In this document: positions 8,323 through 16,389 of the stretch, piece after piece
Layout of the letters: each line of letters starts with the position of its first letter
Position numbering within the stretch: the stretch's first letter is position 1
Source: Candidatus Cibiobacter qucibialis
GTDB taxonomy: Bacteria > Bacillota > Clostridia > Oscillospirales > Ruminococcaceae
Reading direction: 5' to 3'
DNA: 56,522 bases
Assembly: GCA_004000625.1 (NCBI GenBank)
Contig: SAUS01000007.1
Location: 1 to 56,522, forward strand
The notes under the pieces: model-generated
Database searches by the model: none
What the model saw: the letters and a program-made list of their open reading frames with translations, nothing else
Told to the model about the DNA's origin: nothing
Made by a program: the position numbers and the translations under genes

Positions 8323-8361
8323 AAAAAAACCACACAACCACGCGTTAGCGCGGTTGTGTGG
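8323..8361 (-). terminator. Leader terminator upstream of the MATE gene
   Basis: On the minus strand a 14-bp stem (CCACACAACCGCGC with one G-T wobble) closes a TAAC loop and is followed by seven T. It lies downstream of the promoter at 8410 and about 60 bases before the MATE start, so it acts before the gene rather than after one. Confidence 0.85.
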
Positions 8362-8392
8362 CGAAAAGTAGCAGTGCTGTAAAAATCCACAC
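8345..8392 (-). CDS. Possible 15-codon leader peptide in the MATE attenuator
   Basis: A GTG-started frame encodes MWIFTALLLFATQPR. Its last codons run through the 5' arm of the terminator stem and its TAA stop falls exactly in the 4-base loop. There is no good Shine-Dalgarno sequence, which lowers confidence. If translated, a ribosome on its last codons would cover the 5' arm and block the terminator. Confidence 0.35.
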   Translation of the reverse strand: MWIFTALLLFATQPR

Positions 8393-8409
8393 CGGGTTTT
8401 AGTAGGTAT

Positions 8410-8438
8410 AGAATAGCATACACGGTGCGGGGTGTCAA
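8410..8438 (-). promoter_or_regulatory. Promoter of the MATE leader
   Basis: On the minus strand consensus TTGACA and TATTCT are 17 bases apart, with TGC making an extended -10. Start of transcription is near 8403, giving a leader of about 140 bases. Confidence 0.75.
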
Positions 8439-8521
8439 GGGACGAGGCGGAATGTTTTTGCGCCAGGGGCTTTGCAGGCGGGCGGGGGCGTGGTATAATC
8501 AAAATGTTCCAACATTATTAT

Positions 8522-8805
8522 GGCAATACCGCATAATTCTAAGTGCCGATATGGCGAGCGAGGTGCGGCAGCTGCTAAGCCAAAAGCGCAGATAATACTG
8601 GATGCTGCAAAGGTGAGCGCCGCCAGTGGCGGAAACAGCGAACCGAAGCAGGGGCAGCGGTCGCAGAGTGCGAGGGGCTTTTGCCCCCGAAGCACGATGC
8701 GGGTACCGCAACCCGACATTATCGAGCATTTTGGCAACGCAGATGCCGTGCCGCAGCCGCCGGAGCGGTGCTTGAGCCGTTAGGCGGGAATTGTGCGGTA
8801 TTGCC
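8522..8805. mobile_element. Long (284-bp) copy of the MITE-like element
   Basis: Both ends carry the terminal inverted repeat GGCAAYACCGCAYAATTC and the copy is flanked by a perfect TTAT duplication (8518-8521 and 8806-8809). Relative to the 172-bp copies it has about 112 extra bases (around 8605-8717) in the centre. It has no coding capacity. Its right end stops 9 bases before the ridA ribosome-binding site. Confidence 0.85.
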
Positions 8806-8828
8806 TTATATTATAGGAGTGAAAAACG

Positions 8829-9212
8829 ATGAGCAACACCGCACTGCATACCGATAAAGCCCCCGCCGCCATCGGCCCGTATTCCCAGGGCATCCAGGCA
8901 GACAACACCATTTACGTTTCCGGCCAGATCCCCATTGACCCGGCTACCGGCGAATTTGCCGGGCAGGACATCAAGATCCAGACGCGCCAGAGCCTGACCA
9001 ATATTTCCAACATTCTGGCCGCTGCAGGCGCAAGCATGGCTGATGTGGTAAAAACCACGGTGCTGCTGAACGATATTGCAGACTTTGCCGCCATGAACGA
9101 GGTGTACGCTGAGTTCTTTACCGAGCCGTACCCCGCCCGTGCCGCTTTCCAGGCAGCAGGCATCCCCAAAGGCGCACTGGTAGAGATCGAGTGCGTGGCC
9201 GTGAAGGGCTGA
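8829..9212 (+). CDS. ridA: RidA family reactive enamine/imine deaminase
   Basis: This 127-residue protein has the full length of the RidA/YjgF family. The family hydrolyses reactive 2-aminoacrylate-type imines made by PLP enzymes, working as a cytoplasmic trimer. Visible motifs are AIGPYSQGI, YVSGQIPIDPATG and the C-terminal ARAAFQAAGIPKGALVEIECVA, containing the Arg and Glu of the active site. AGGAG precedes the ATG. The MITE ends just upstream, so the promoter must lie in or beyond the element. Confidence 0.95.
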   Translation: MSNTALHTDKAPAAIGPYSQGIQADNTIYVSGQIPIDPATGEFAGQDIKIQTRQSLTNISNILAAAGASMADVVKTTVLLNDIADFAAMNEVYAEFFTEPYPARAAFQAAGIPKGALVEIECVAVKG

Positions 9213-9278
9213 TAACGAACCCGAAGCGACAAAATGCGCCCCTGCGAAAAAAACTGTGGGGAAATTTACGCTTTTGTA

Positions 9279-9308
9279 TTGACAACAGCGTTTGTGCTGT
9301 GGTATAGT
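9279..9308 (+). promoter_or_regulatory. Promoter of the infC-rpmI-rplT operon
   Basis: TTGACA and TATAGT are separated by 18 bases, upstream of a 160-base leader. Confidence 0.8.
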
Positions 9309-9314
9309 ATTTGA

Positions 9315-9450
9315 GGTAAAAAAAGCAGCGTCCGGCAGTGTGCCGTCGTTCACCTTGCGGGCCAAAGGGCTCCGGGTCATACAAAGATCACGCAATGATT
9401 GCGTGCCAACTTCGTATTCAGGCGGCTGCTTTTAGGGGCAGCCGCTTTTT
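9315..9450 (+). ncRNA. L20-type leader of the infC operon
   Basis: The leader between the promoter and infC ends in an intrinsic terminator. In Firmicutes this position holds the L20 leader, where free ribosomal protein L20 binds the RNA and promotes termination so that the operon is autoregulated. The assignment rests on position, the operon and the terminal hairpin; I could not score it against a covariance model. Confidence 0.65.
9421..9450 (+). terminator. Terminator hairpin of the infC leader
   Basis: GCGGCTGC and GCAGCCGC form an 8-bp stem with an 8-base loop, followed by five T, 41 bases before the infC start. Confidence 0.8.
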
Positions 9451-9490
9451 CATTTCAATCTTTCAAGACTTGTAACGGAGGTGTATTCCA

Positions 9491-10021
9491 ATCGCGAGCA
9501 ACAGCAATTCCAAGGAACTGGAAATCAATGAGCAGATCCGTGATAAGGAAGTCCGCCTGATTGGCGCGGACGGCCAGCAGAAGGGCGTTATGAGCCCCCG
9601 CGATGCGCTGAAAATGGCGCAGGCGCTGGATCTGGACCTGGTCAAGGTGGCTCCCCAGGCCAAGCCCCCTGTCTGCAAAATTCTCGATTACGGCAAGTAC
9701 CGTTTTGAGATGCAGAAAAAGGAAAAGGAAGCCAAGAAAAACCAGAAAGTGATCGAGCTGAAGGAGATCCGCCTTTCGCTCAACATTGATACCAACGACT
9801 TTAACACCAAGGTCAACCAGGCCGCAAAGTTCTTGCAGCAGGGCCACAAGGTAAAGGTTTCCATCCGGTTCCGCGGCCGCGAAATGGCGCACACCAGTCT
9901 GGGTATTGATGTGGAGCAGCGCTTTGCACAGGCGCTGGAAGGCAAGGCTGTGGTTGATAAGCAGCCTAAGCTGGAAGGCCGCAGCATGATGATGTTCCTG
10001 TCCCCCAGCCCGACCAAGTAA
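9491..10021 (+). CDS. infC: Translation initiation factor IF-3 (ATC start)
   Basis: The 176-residue protein contains the IF-3 N domain (EINEQIRDKEVRLIGADG) and the C domain (KEIRLSLNIDTNDFNTKVNQ... KVKVSIRFRGREM). IF-3 keeps ribosomal subunits apart and checks start codons on the 30S subunit. No ATG exists upstream of residue 34. ATC at 9491 is 9 bases after GGAGG; ATT at 9485 is in frame but only 3 bases away. A rare ATT/ATC start is the known basis of infC autoregulation, since IF-3 itself rejects such codons. Confidence 0.95.
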   Translation: MASNSNSKELEINEQIRDKEVRLIGADGQQKGVMSPRDALKMAQALDLDLVKVAPQAKPPVCKILDYGKYRFEMQKKEKEAKKNQKVIELKEIRLSLNIDTNDFNTKVNQAAKFLQQGHKVKVSIRFRGREMAHTSLGIDVEQRFAQALEGKAVVDKQPKLEGRSMMMFLSPSPTK

Positions 10022-10048
10022 ATACTCTATCTTACGGAGGAAAAGAAA

Positions 10049-10255
10049 ATGGCTAAAATGAAACTTAAGACCTGCTCCGGTGCCAAAAAGCGCTTTAAGA
10101 TGACTGCTTCCGGCAAGATCAAGCGCAACGCTTCCAAGCGCCGTCACATCCTGACCAAGAAGACCACCAAGCTCACCCGCGGCCTGCGTATGCCCAAGTA
10201 CGTTGACAAGACCAACGAGGCTACTGTCCGCAAGATGATGCCCTACGGCGGCTGA
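10049..10255 (+). CDS. rpmI: 50S ribosomal protein L35
   Basis: This 68-residue basic protein has the L35 signature KTCSGAKKRFKMTASGKIKR and KRRHILTKKTTK. GGAGG precedes its ATG. It is the second gene of the infC operon, with codon use favouring AAG and GCT as expected for highly expressed genes. Confidence 0.98.
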   Translation: MAKMKLKTCSGAKKRFKMTASGKIKRNASKRRHILTKKTTKLTRGLRMPKYVDKTNEATVRKMMPYGG

Positions 10256-10313
10256 TTCGGCTGAATCATTTTCTGACTTGACTTAATGTGACTGTGTAAA
10301 AGGAGATATTACC

Positions 10314-10667
10314 ATGGCTCGTATTAAAGGCGCAACCATGACGCATAAGCGTCGCACCAAAACTTTGAAGCTGGCTAAGGGCTACTACGGCTCCAAGAGC
10401 AAGCATTTCCGTATGGCCAAACAGGCTGTGATGAAGTCTGGCAACTATGCTTTCGTTGGTCGTAAGCAGAAGAAGCGCCAGTTCCGCAACCTGTGGATCA
10501 CCCGCATCAACAACGCTGTTCGTGCCCAGGGCATGAACTACTCCACCTTCATGAACGGCCTGAAGAAGTCCGGCATCGAGCTGAACCGCAAGATGCTGAG
10601 CGAGATGGCCATCCACGATCCCGCCAGCTTCAACGCTCTGGTCGAGACCGCCAAGAAGGCGCTGTAA
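10314..10667 (+). CDS. rplT: 50S ribosomal protein L20
   Basis: The 117-residue protein has the L20 pattern (HKRRTKTLKLAKGYYGSKS, RKQKKRQFRNLWITRINNA, YSTFMNGLKKSGIELNRKML). It binds 23S rRNA early in 50S assembly and is the expected repressor acting on the leader at 9315-9450. AAAGGAG lies before the ATG. Confidence 0.98.
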   Translation: MARIKGATMTHKRRTKTLKLAKGYYGSKSKHFRMAKQAVMKSGNYAFVGRKQKKRQFRNLWITRINNAVRAQGMNYSTFMNGLKKSGIELNRKMLSEMAIHDPASFNALVETAKKAL

Positions 10668-10746
10668 GAATCAGCTTTTTCAAAGACGCATGCGCCGCGC
10701 GCGCGTGCGTCATTTTGTTTATATGGAGATCATACGGGGGTGCCAG

Positions 10747-11523
10747 ATGGAAACCATCACCAGCCGCGAAAACGCCAAAATCAAATATGCCTGCCGCCTG
10801 CGGGAAGAAGAAAAGCTCCGCACGGCGGATGGCCTGTTTTTTGCTGAGGGCCCCAAGCTCTGTCTGGAGCTGGCCCGCGGCTGTACCCTGCAAACCCTGT
10901 ATGCCACCGAGAAGGCCCTGGCCCATACCCCAGAACTGGAAGCCTTTGCGGGCAAAACTGTGCTGGTAACAGAGCCGGTGGCACAAAAGCTTTCCGGAAC
11001 CAAAACCAGCCAGGATGTGTTCGGCGTGTTTGAACACCCCGGCTGGCAGGCGGCAGATATTTTAGCAAAGGGACGCCGTATTCTGGCACTGGAGGCGGTG
11101 CAGGACCCCGGCAATGTGGGCACCCTGCTGCGCAGCGCGACGGCCTTTGGCTTTGACGGTGTACTGCTCTCCAAGGGGTGCGCGGCACCCTTTGCCCCCA
11201 AAACACTGCGGGCATCCATGGGGGCAGCCGGGCGGCTGCCGGTGGCCCCGGTGCAGGATCTGCCGCAGGCATTGCAGCAGCTGCGCGCACGTGGCGTGGT
11301 CTGCCTGGCCGCGGCGCTCTACCATTCCCGCCCGCTGGATGAAGCCCCGCAGAGCTACCCGGACGGCCTGTGCGCTGTGATCGGCAGTGAGGGACAGGGC
11401 TTGACGGACGCTGCCGTGCAGGCCTGCGATATGGCGGTGCGCATCCCGATGACGGACCTGGTGGAAAGCCTGAACGCCGGGGTTGCAGGCAGCGTCTTGC
11501 TTTGGCACTTCAGAGGTGTATAA
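10747..11523 (+). CDS. TrmH/SpoU-family RNA 2'-O-methyltransferase
   Basis: This 258-residue protein has an N-terminal RNA-binding substrate domain and a C-terminal SPOUT domain. SPOUT motifs are DPGNVGTLLRSATAFGFDGVLL, IGSEGQGL and IPMTDLVESLNAGVAGSVLLW, which form the knotted SAM site. The family methylates ribose 2'-OH groups in rRNA or tRNA; this member resembles the group often found beside rplT in Firmicutes. The start at 10747 follows GGGGG. The target nucleotide is not known. Confidence 0.88.
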   Translation: METITSRENAKIKYACRLREEEKLRTADGLFFAEGPKLCLELARGCTLQTLYATEKALAHTPELEAFAGKTVLVTEPVAQKLSGTKTSQDVFGVFEHPGWQAADILAKGRRILALEAVQDPGNVGTLLRSATAFGFDGVLLSKGCAAPFAPKTLRASMGAAGRLPVAPVQDLPQALQQLRARGVVCLAAALYHSRPLDEAPQSYPDGLCAVIGSEGQGLTDAAVQACDMAVRIPMTDLVESLNAGVAGSVLLWHFRGV

Positions 11524-11529
11524 TAAGGT

Positions 11530-12627
11530 ATGGACAGCACACTGTATTGGCTGTGGCTGGCCGAAGCGCTTGGGTCCGGCTGCCGCCTGGCGGGCAGACT
11601 TCTGGAAGAATACCCGGACCCGGCCGAACTGTATGGCCAGGTAAAAGCGGGCTGGAACCCGCCGGAATACCTGAGCGCAAAAGCCCGCGAATTTATGCAG
11701 GCGGTGGCCCCGGCCCAAATGGCGGGGCTGAAAAAGCGCTGCGATGATTTGAATATTTTTATCCTGACACCGGACAGCGCCGATTACCCCCAGCGGCTGC
11801 GGGACCTGCCCGACCTGCCGTTGGTGCTGTACGGCACCGGAAACCCTGCCTGCCTGAACGGGCGGCGGTATGTGGGCATGGTGGGCACCCGCCGCCCCAC
11901 AAAGTATGGGCTTTCCGCCTGCCGGGATCTTTCGCTGACAATGGCGGAGCGGGGTGTGGTGATCGTGAGCGGGCTGGCCGAAGGGCTGGACGGCGCAGGC
12001 CACCGCGCGGCGGTGGAAGCCGGGCAGCAGACCGTTGCTTTTTTGGGCACGGCCATCAACAAGACCTTCCCAGCGGTGAACGTGACCCTGCGCACAGAGC
12101 TGGAAGCTCTGGGAGGTGCCGTGCTGAGCGAATACCCGCCGGATTATACGGGCAAAATGACAGGGACCTTTTTGGCCCGCAACCGGCTGATTGCCGGTTT
12201 GAGCGAAGCCCTCTGCGTGGCGGAAGCCCGCACCCGCAGCGGAACGCTGAACACGGTGAGCCATGCCGAAGAGTACGGCAGGCCGGTGTTTGCGGTACCC
12301 GGCAGCATTTACAGCCCCACCAGCGAGGGCACCAATGAACTGCTGCGTACCGGCCGCGCCCGCGCCCTGTGCACGGCGGATGATGTGCTGGATACCCTGC
12401 ACATTGTACCCGGCGGCACCGAGCTGGTGCAGGAAGGGGTTATGCTGGATGAGCTGACCTCCAACGCCCGCACCGTGCTGGCAGAACTGGGCCCTAAAGC
12501 GCAGACGGCAGATGACTTGGCTGCCGCAACGGGGCTTGCTGTGCAGGCTGTTCTGGCGGCGCTCATGGAGCTGGAATTTGCCGGCGCCGCCGTGGATAAC
12601 GGCGGGGGCCGGTATACCGCGGCATAA
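11530..12627 (+). CDS. dprA: DNA-processing protein DprA
   Basis: The 365-residue protein has a short N-terminal helical part, the Rossmann-fold DprA core (VGMVGTRRPTKYGL, VSGLAEGLDGAGHRAAVEAG, RNRLIAGLSEALCVAEAR, GSIYSPTSEGTNELL) and a C-terminal winged-helix-like domain. DprA loads RecA on incoming single-stranded DNA during transformation. The usual GIDxxAH here reads GLDGAGH. It starts 7 bases after the methyltransferase stop and is followed by topA, a common clostridial order. Confidence 0.95.
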   Translation: MDSTLYWLWLAEALGSGCRLAGRLLEEYPDPAELYGQVKAGWNPPEYLSAKAREFMQAVAPAQMAGLKKRCDDLNIFILTPDSADYPQRLRDLPDLPLVLYGTGNPACLNGRRYVGMVGTRRPTKYGLSACRDLSLTMAERGVVIVSGLAEGLDGAGHRAAVEAGQQTVAFLGTAINKTFPAVNVTLRTELEALGGAVLSEYPPDYTGKMTGTFLARNRLIAGLSEALCVAEARTRSGTLNTVSHAEEYGRPVFAVPGSIYSPTSEGTNELLRTGRARALCTADDVLDTLHIVPGGTELVQEGVMLDELTSNARTVLAELGPKAQTADDLAAATGLAVQAVLAALMELEFAGAAVDNGGGRYTAA

Positions 12628-12680
12628 GGGCAAGCGGCCCCAGCCGCAGCGGGCGGATATGGCCCGCATGTATGGTGACA

Positions 12681-12709
12681 TTACGGAAAGTATCCGATTA
12701 AGATAGAAT
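12681..12709 (+). promoter_or_regulatory. Possible promoter of topA
   Basis: TTACGG and TAGAAT are 17 bases apart in the 109-base gap between dprA and topA. Confidence 0.4.
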
Positions 12710-12736
12710 TTATACGCCAATTTGGGAGAAACAGAT

Positions 12737-15064
12737 ATGGCAAAGCAAACTGAACTGGAGCTGACTGCCCAGCAGGCAGCGCAGCCGGAAGAAACCCTGG
12801 CAAAAAAAACTGCCGCAAAAAAGACTGCAGCGAAAAAACCGGCAGCAAAAAAAGCAACCACGAAAAAGACAACGACCAAAACCAAGGCAGCTAAGGCAGA
12901 GGACGGCGAAACCGCAGCCGAAAAACCTGCCGCAAAGCGCACCACCAAAAAGACCGAAGCAAAGCCCGGCACCAAGCTGGTGATCGTGGAATCCCCGGCC
13001 AAGGCAAAGACCATTGGCAAATACTTGGGCCGCGGCTATACTGTAACGGCCAGCATGGGCCATATCCGGGACCTGCCCGCCAGCACGCTGGGCATTGATG
13101 TGGAACATGGCTATACCCCAAAGTATATTACCATCAAAGGCAAGACCGCGCTGGTCAAGGACCTGAAAGCCGAAGCGAAAAAAGCACAGACCGTCTATCT
13201 GGCAACCGACCCGGACCGTGAAGGCGAGGCGATCAGCTGGCATCTGGCCAATGTGCTGGGGCTGGACCCCACCGCCCCCAACCGCGTGACCTTTGACGAG
13301 ATCACCAAAAAGGGCGTGCAGGAGGGTATGGCCCACCCGCGCACCATTGATATGGATCTGTTCAACGCCCAGCAGGCCCGGCGCGCGCTGGATCGCCTGG
13401 TGGGTTATAAGCTCAGCCCGTTTTTGTGGCATAAGGTGCGCCGCGGGCTTTCGGCTGGCCGCGTGCAGAGCGTGGCGGTGCGCATTATCCGCGACCGCGA
13501 GATCGAAATTGAAAACTTTAAGCCCGAAGAATACTGGAACATTGACGCCAACCTGAAGCCCCGCCAGAGCGGCTGTGCGTTCAACGCACGGCTGACAGCC
13601 CAGGCGGACGGCACCAAGCTGGTGGTGAAAAATAAAAAACAGGCGGATGCCATTCTGGCCGCGTTGGACGGCAAATCCTACACCGTGACCCGTGTGGATA
13701 AGGGCCAGCGCCGCCGCCAGCCGCAGCCACCGTTCATCACCTCCACCCTACAGCAAGATGCCAGCCGCGCACTGGGGTTTTCGGCCACCCGCACCATGCG
13801 TGCCGCCCAGCGCCTGTATGAAGGTATGGAGGTGCACGGCTATGGCCAGATCGGTCTGATCACCTATATGCGTACCGACAGTCTGCGCATTGCGGACGAA
13901 GCCGCCGCAGCCGCTAAGACCTTTATCGGCAAGACCTGGGGCGAAAATTACGTTTGCAACAAAAAGCGCGTCTGGAAATCCCGCTCCGCCACAGCGGCGC
14001 AGGATGCCCACGAAGCCATCCGCCCCTCAATGCCGGAACTGACGCCGGACCAGGTGGAGGGCAGCATCTCCGGCGATGAAGCCAAGCTGTACCGCCTGAT
14101 CTGGAGCCGCTTTATGGCATCCCAGATGGCAGATTGCCTGATGGATACCGTTTCGGCCAACATCACGGCGGGGGATTATATCTTCCGCGCATCGGGTTTC
14201 CATGTAACGTTTGACGGCTTTACCGCTTTGTATGAGGAAGCCACTGACGATAAGCAGAAGAAAGAAACCGCCCTGCCCCCGCTGGAAGTGAGCCAGGACC
14301 TGAAACTGAACAAGCTTTCGGCGGAGCAGAAATTCACCCAGCCGCCGCCGTACTATACTGAAGCAACGCTGATCCATGCGCTGGAAGAAAACGGTATTGG
14401 CCGCCCTTCCACCTATGCGCCGATCATTACCACCATTGTGGACCGCGGCTATGTGGAAAAGGAGCAGAAAAAGCTCAAAACCACCCCGCTGGGCCGCGCG
14501 GTGAACCAGGTCATGCTGGAACAGTTCCCCGATATCGTGGACCCGACATTCAGTGCCGATATGGAGAAAAAGCTGGACGTTGTGGAAGCCGGTAAGGCGG
14601 ACTGGGTCAAAACAGTGGACGATTTCTACCAGGGCTTTGAAAAAAGCCTGGAAGCCGCCGAAAAGAACATGGAGGGCAAAAAGATCAAAGTGGAGGATAT
14701 CCCCACCGACGAGATCTGCGAAAAATGCGGCCGCCCCATGGTGATCAAAAGCGGGCGGTACGGCAAGTTTGTGGCGTGTTCCGGCTTTCCGGAGTGCCGC
14801 AACGCCCACCCCATTGTAAAGGATACCGGCGGCCTGTGCCCGCTGTGCGGCGGCCATATGCTGCTGCGCAAAAGCGCCAAGGGCCGCGTGTATTACGGCT
14901 GCAGCAACTACCCCACCTGCAACTTTATGACATGGGATGAACCCGTGCCGGAAACCTGCCCCCACTGCGGCAAAACGCTGTTCAAGCGCCGCGGCCAGCT
15001 GTACTGCGCCAAAGAGGGCTGCGGGTTTGTGAAGAATATCGAAAAGACAAACGCGGAGAAATAA
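12737..15064 (+). CDS. topA: DNA topoisomerase I
   Basis: This 775-residue type IA topoisomerase relaxes negative supercoils. After a Lys/Ala/Thr-rich tail (residues about 18-78) comes the Toprim domain (KLVIVESPAKAKTIGKYLG; LATDPDREGEAISWH with metal-binding Asp residues). The active-site Tyr lies near residue 376 in GLITYMRTDS. Three Cys4 zinc ribbons follow at the C-terminus (starting CEKCG, CPLCG, CPHCG). The ATG at 12737 follows GGGAGAAACAG. The N-terminal basic repeat tail is unusual: such Lys/Ala tails are more often seen at the C-terminus of actinobacterial TopA. Confidence 0.97.
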   Translation: MAKQTELELTAQQAAQPEETLAKKTAAKKTAAKKPAAKKATTKKTTTKTKAAKAEDGETAAEKPAAKRTTKKTEAKPGTKLVIVESPAKAKTIGKYLGRGYTVTASMGHIRDLPASTLGIDVEHGYTPKYITIKGKTALVKDLKAEAKKAQTVYLATDPDREGEAISWHLANVLGLDPTAPNRVTFDEITKKGVQEGMAHPRTIDMDLFNAQQARRALDRLVGYKLSPFLWHKVRRGLSAGRVQSVAVRIIRDREIEIENFKPEEYWNIDANLKPRQSGCAFNARLTAQADGTKLVVKNKKQADAILAALDGKSYTVTRVDKGQRRRQPQPPFITSTLQQDASRALGFSATRTMRAAQRLYEGMEVHGYGQIGLITYMRTDSLRIADEAAAAAKTFIGKTWGENYVCNKKRVWKSRSATAAQDAHEAIRPSMPELTPDQVEGSISGDEAKLYRLIWSRFMASQMADCLMDTVSANITAGDYIFRASGFHVTFDGFTALYEEATDDKQKKETALPPLEVSQDLKLNKLSAEQKFTQPPPYYTEATLIHALEENGIGRPSTYAPIITTIVDRGYVEKEQKKLKTTPLGRAVNQVMLEQFPDIVDPTFSADMEKKLDVVEAGKADWVKTVDDFYQGFEKSLEAAEKNMEGKKIKVEDIPTDEICEKCGRPMVIKSGRYGKFVACSGFPECRNAHPIVKDTGGLCPLCGGHMLLRKSAKGRVYYGCSNYPTCNFMTWDEPVPETCPHCGKTLFKRRGQLYCAKEGCGFVKNIEKTNAEK

Positions 15065-15067
15065 CGC

Positions 15068-16381
15068 ATGCAAATCAAAATCATCGGTGCCGGGCTGGCC
15101 GGGTGCGAAGCCGCCCTTTGGCTGGCGGACCACGGCGTGCAGGTGGACCTGTACGAGCAAAAGCCGGTCAAGTTTTCGCCTGCGCACAAAAGTGCAGGCT
15201 TTGCGGAGCTGATCTGCTCCAACTCCCTCAAGGCGGAACGGCCGGATTCGGCTTCCGGCCTGCTGAAAATTGAAATGCGCATGATGGGGTCCCACCTGCT
15301 GGATGCTGCCGAGACCGCCCGCGTGGCGGCTGGCGGTGCACTGGCGGTGGACCGTGATGTGTTTTCCACCGCCGTGACGGAAATGGTGGAAAAGAACCCC
15401 AATATTACCGTTCACCGCGAGGAAGTGACCGCGCTGGACGAAAGCGTTCCGGTGCTGGTGGCTTCCGGCCCGCTGACCGAGGGTGCGCTGGCGGAGCAGA
15501 TTGCCGCGCTGACCGGCAGCCACCGGCTGAGCTTTTTTGACGCCGTGGCTCCCATTGTGAGCGCCGAAAGCCTGGATATGGAAAAGATCTTTGCGGCGTC
15601 CCGCTACGGGCGCGGTGAAGCCGATTACCTGAACTGCCCATTCAACAAATTGGAATATGAAACGTTTTATAACGAATTGTTGAACGCGGAGCGTGCCCCT
15701 CTGCATGACTTTGATGGGGAGCTGACGGTGTACGAAGGCTGTATGCCTATTGAGGTGATGGCGGGCCGCGGGGCGGATACCATGCGCTATGGCCCGCTGC
15801 GCCCGGTGGGCCTGCGGGACCCGCGCACCGGCCACCGCCCCTGGGCCAACGTACAGCTGCGCGCCGAAAACACCGCCCGCACGCTGTACAATATCGTTGG
15901 TTTCCAGACCAATTTGAAATGGGGCGAGCAGAAGCGCGTTTTTTCGATGATTCCCGGCCTGGAACATGCAGAGTTCATCCGCTATGGCGTGATGCACCGC
16001 AATACCTTTTTGGAAAGCCCGGCGGTGCTGACCAAGGGGCTCTACCTGAAAGAGCACCCCAACGTGTTTTTTGCCGGGCAGATCACCGGGTTTGAGGGCT
16101 ATATGGAAAGCGCGGCTTCCGGCCTGCTGGCAGCGCGCAATTTGTATGCCCGTTTGCAGGGCAGAGAGCTGCCGCCCCCGCCGACCACAACGATGTGTGG
16201 CGCACTGATCGATTATATCACCACCCCCAACAAGGACTTCCAGCCCATGGGTGCCAACATGGGCATTCTGCCGCGCACCGAGGAGATTGACACCATCCGG
16301 GATAAGCGCGAACGGTATATGGCACTTTCTGATGCTGCACAGGCCGCTATGCGGGCATGGGCAGCCGAAGCGGAACACTGA
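15068..16381 (+). CDS. trmFO: tRNA uracil-54 C5-methyltransferase, folate/FAD-dependent
   Basis: The 437-residue protein has the FAD-binding N-terminus IKIIGAGLAGCEAALWLADHG and the family signature FAELICSNSLKAE. The C-terminal FAGQITGFEGYMESAASGLLAARN is also typical. TrmFO makes ribothymidine at position 54 of tRNA using methylenetetrahydrofolate. Its ATG is 3 bases after the topA stop, so the two are translationally linked, an arrangement common in Firmicutes. Confidence 0.97.
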   Translation: MQIKIIGAGLAGCEAALWLADHGVQVDLYEQKPVKFSPAHKSAGFAELICSNSLKAERPDSASGLLKIEMRMMGSHLLDAAETARVAAGGALAVDRDVFSTAVTEMVEKNPNITVHREEVTALDESVPVLVASGPLTEGALAEQIAALTGSHRLSFFDAVAPIVSAESLDMEKIFAASRYGRGEADYLNCPFNKLEYETFYNELLNAERAPLHDFDGELTVYEGCMPIEVMAGRGADTMRYGPLRPVGLRDPRTGHRPWANVQLRAENTARTLYNIVGFQTNLKWGEQKRVFSMIPGLEHAEFIRYGVMHRNTFLESPAVLTKGLYLKEHPNVFFAGQITGFEGYMESAASGLLAARNLYARLQGRELPPPPTTTMCGALIDYITTPNKDFQPMGANMGILPRTEEIDTIRDKRERYMALSDAAQAAMRAWAAEAEH

Positions 16382-16389
16382 GGTGGATT

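Noticed and set aside
8263..8502. In-frame extension of the MATE gene by about 80 codons through its leader
   Set aside because: It would pass through the promoter and terminator hairpin and gives a non-MATE, low-quality sequence; the frame is open by chance.
8522..8805. Coding gene inside the long MITE copy
   Set aside because: An 87-codon frame exists but is composed of the repeat termini and lacks a start signal or homology pattern.
14027..16378. Long minus-strand open frame (783 codons) opposite topA and trmFO
   Set aside because: It is a shadow of two well-supported plus-strand genes caused by GC-rich codons; no ribosome site or recognisable domain.
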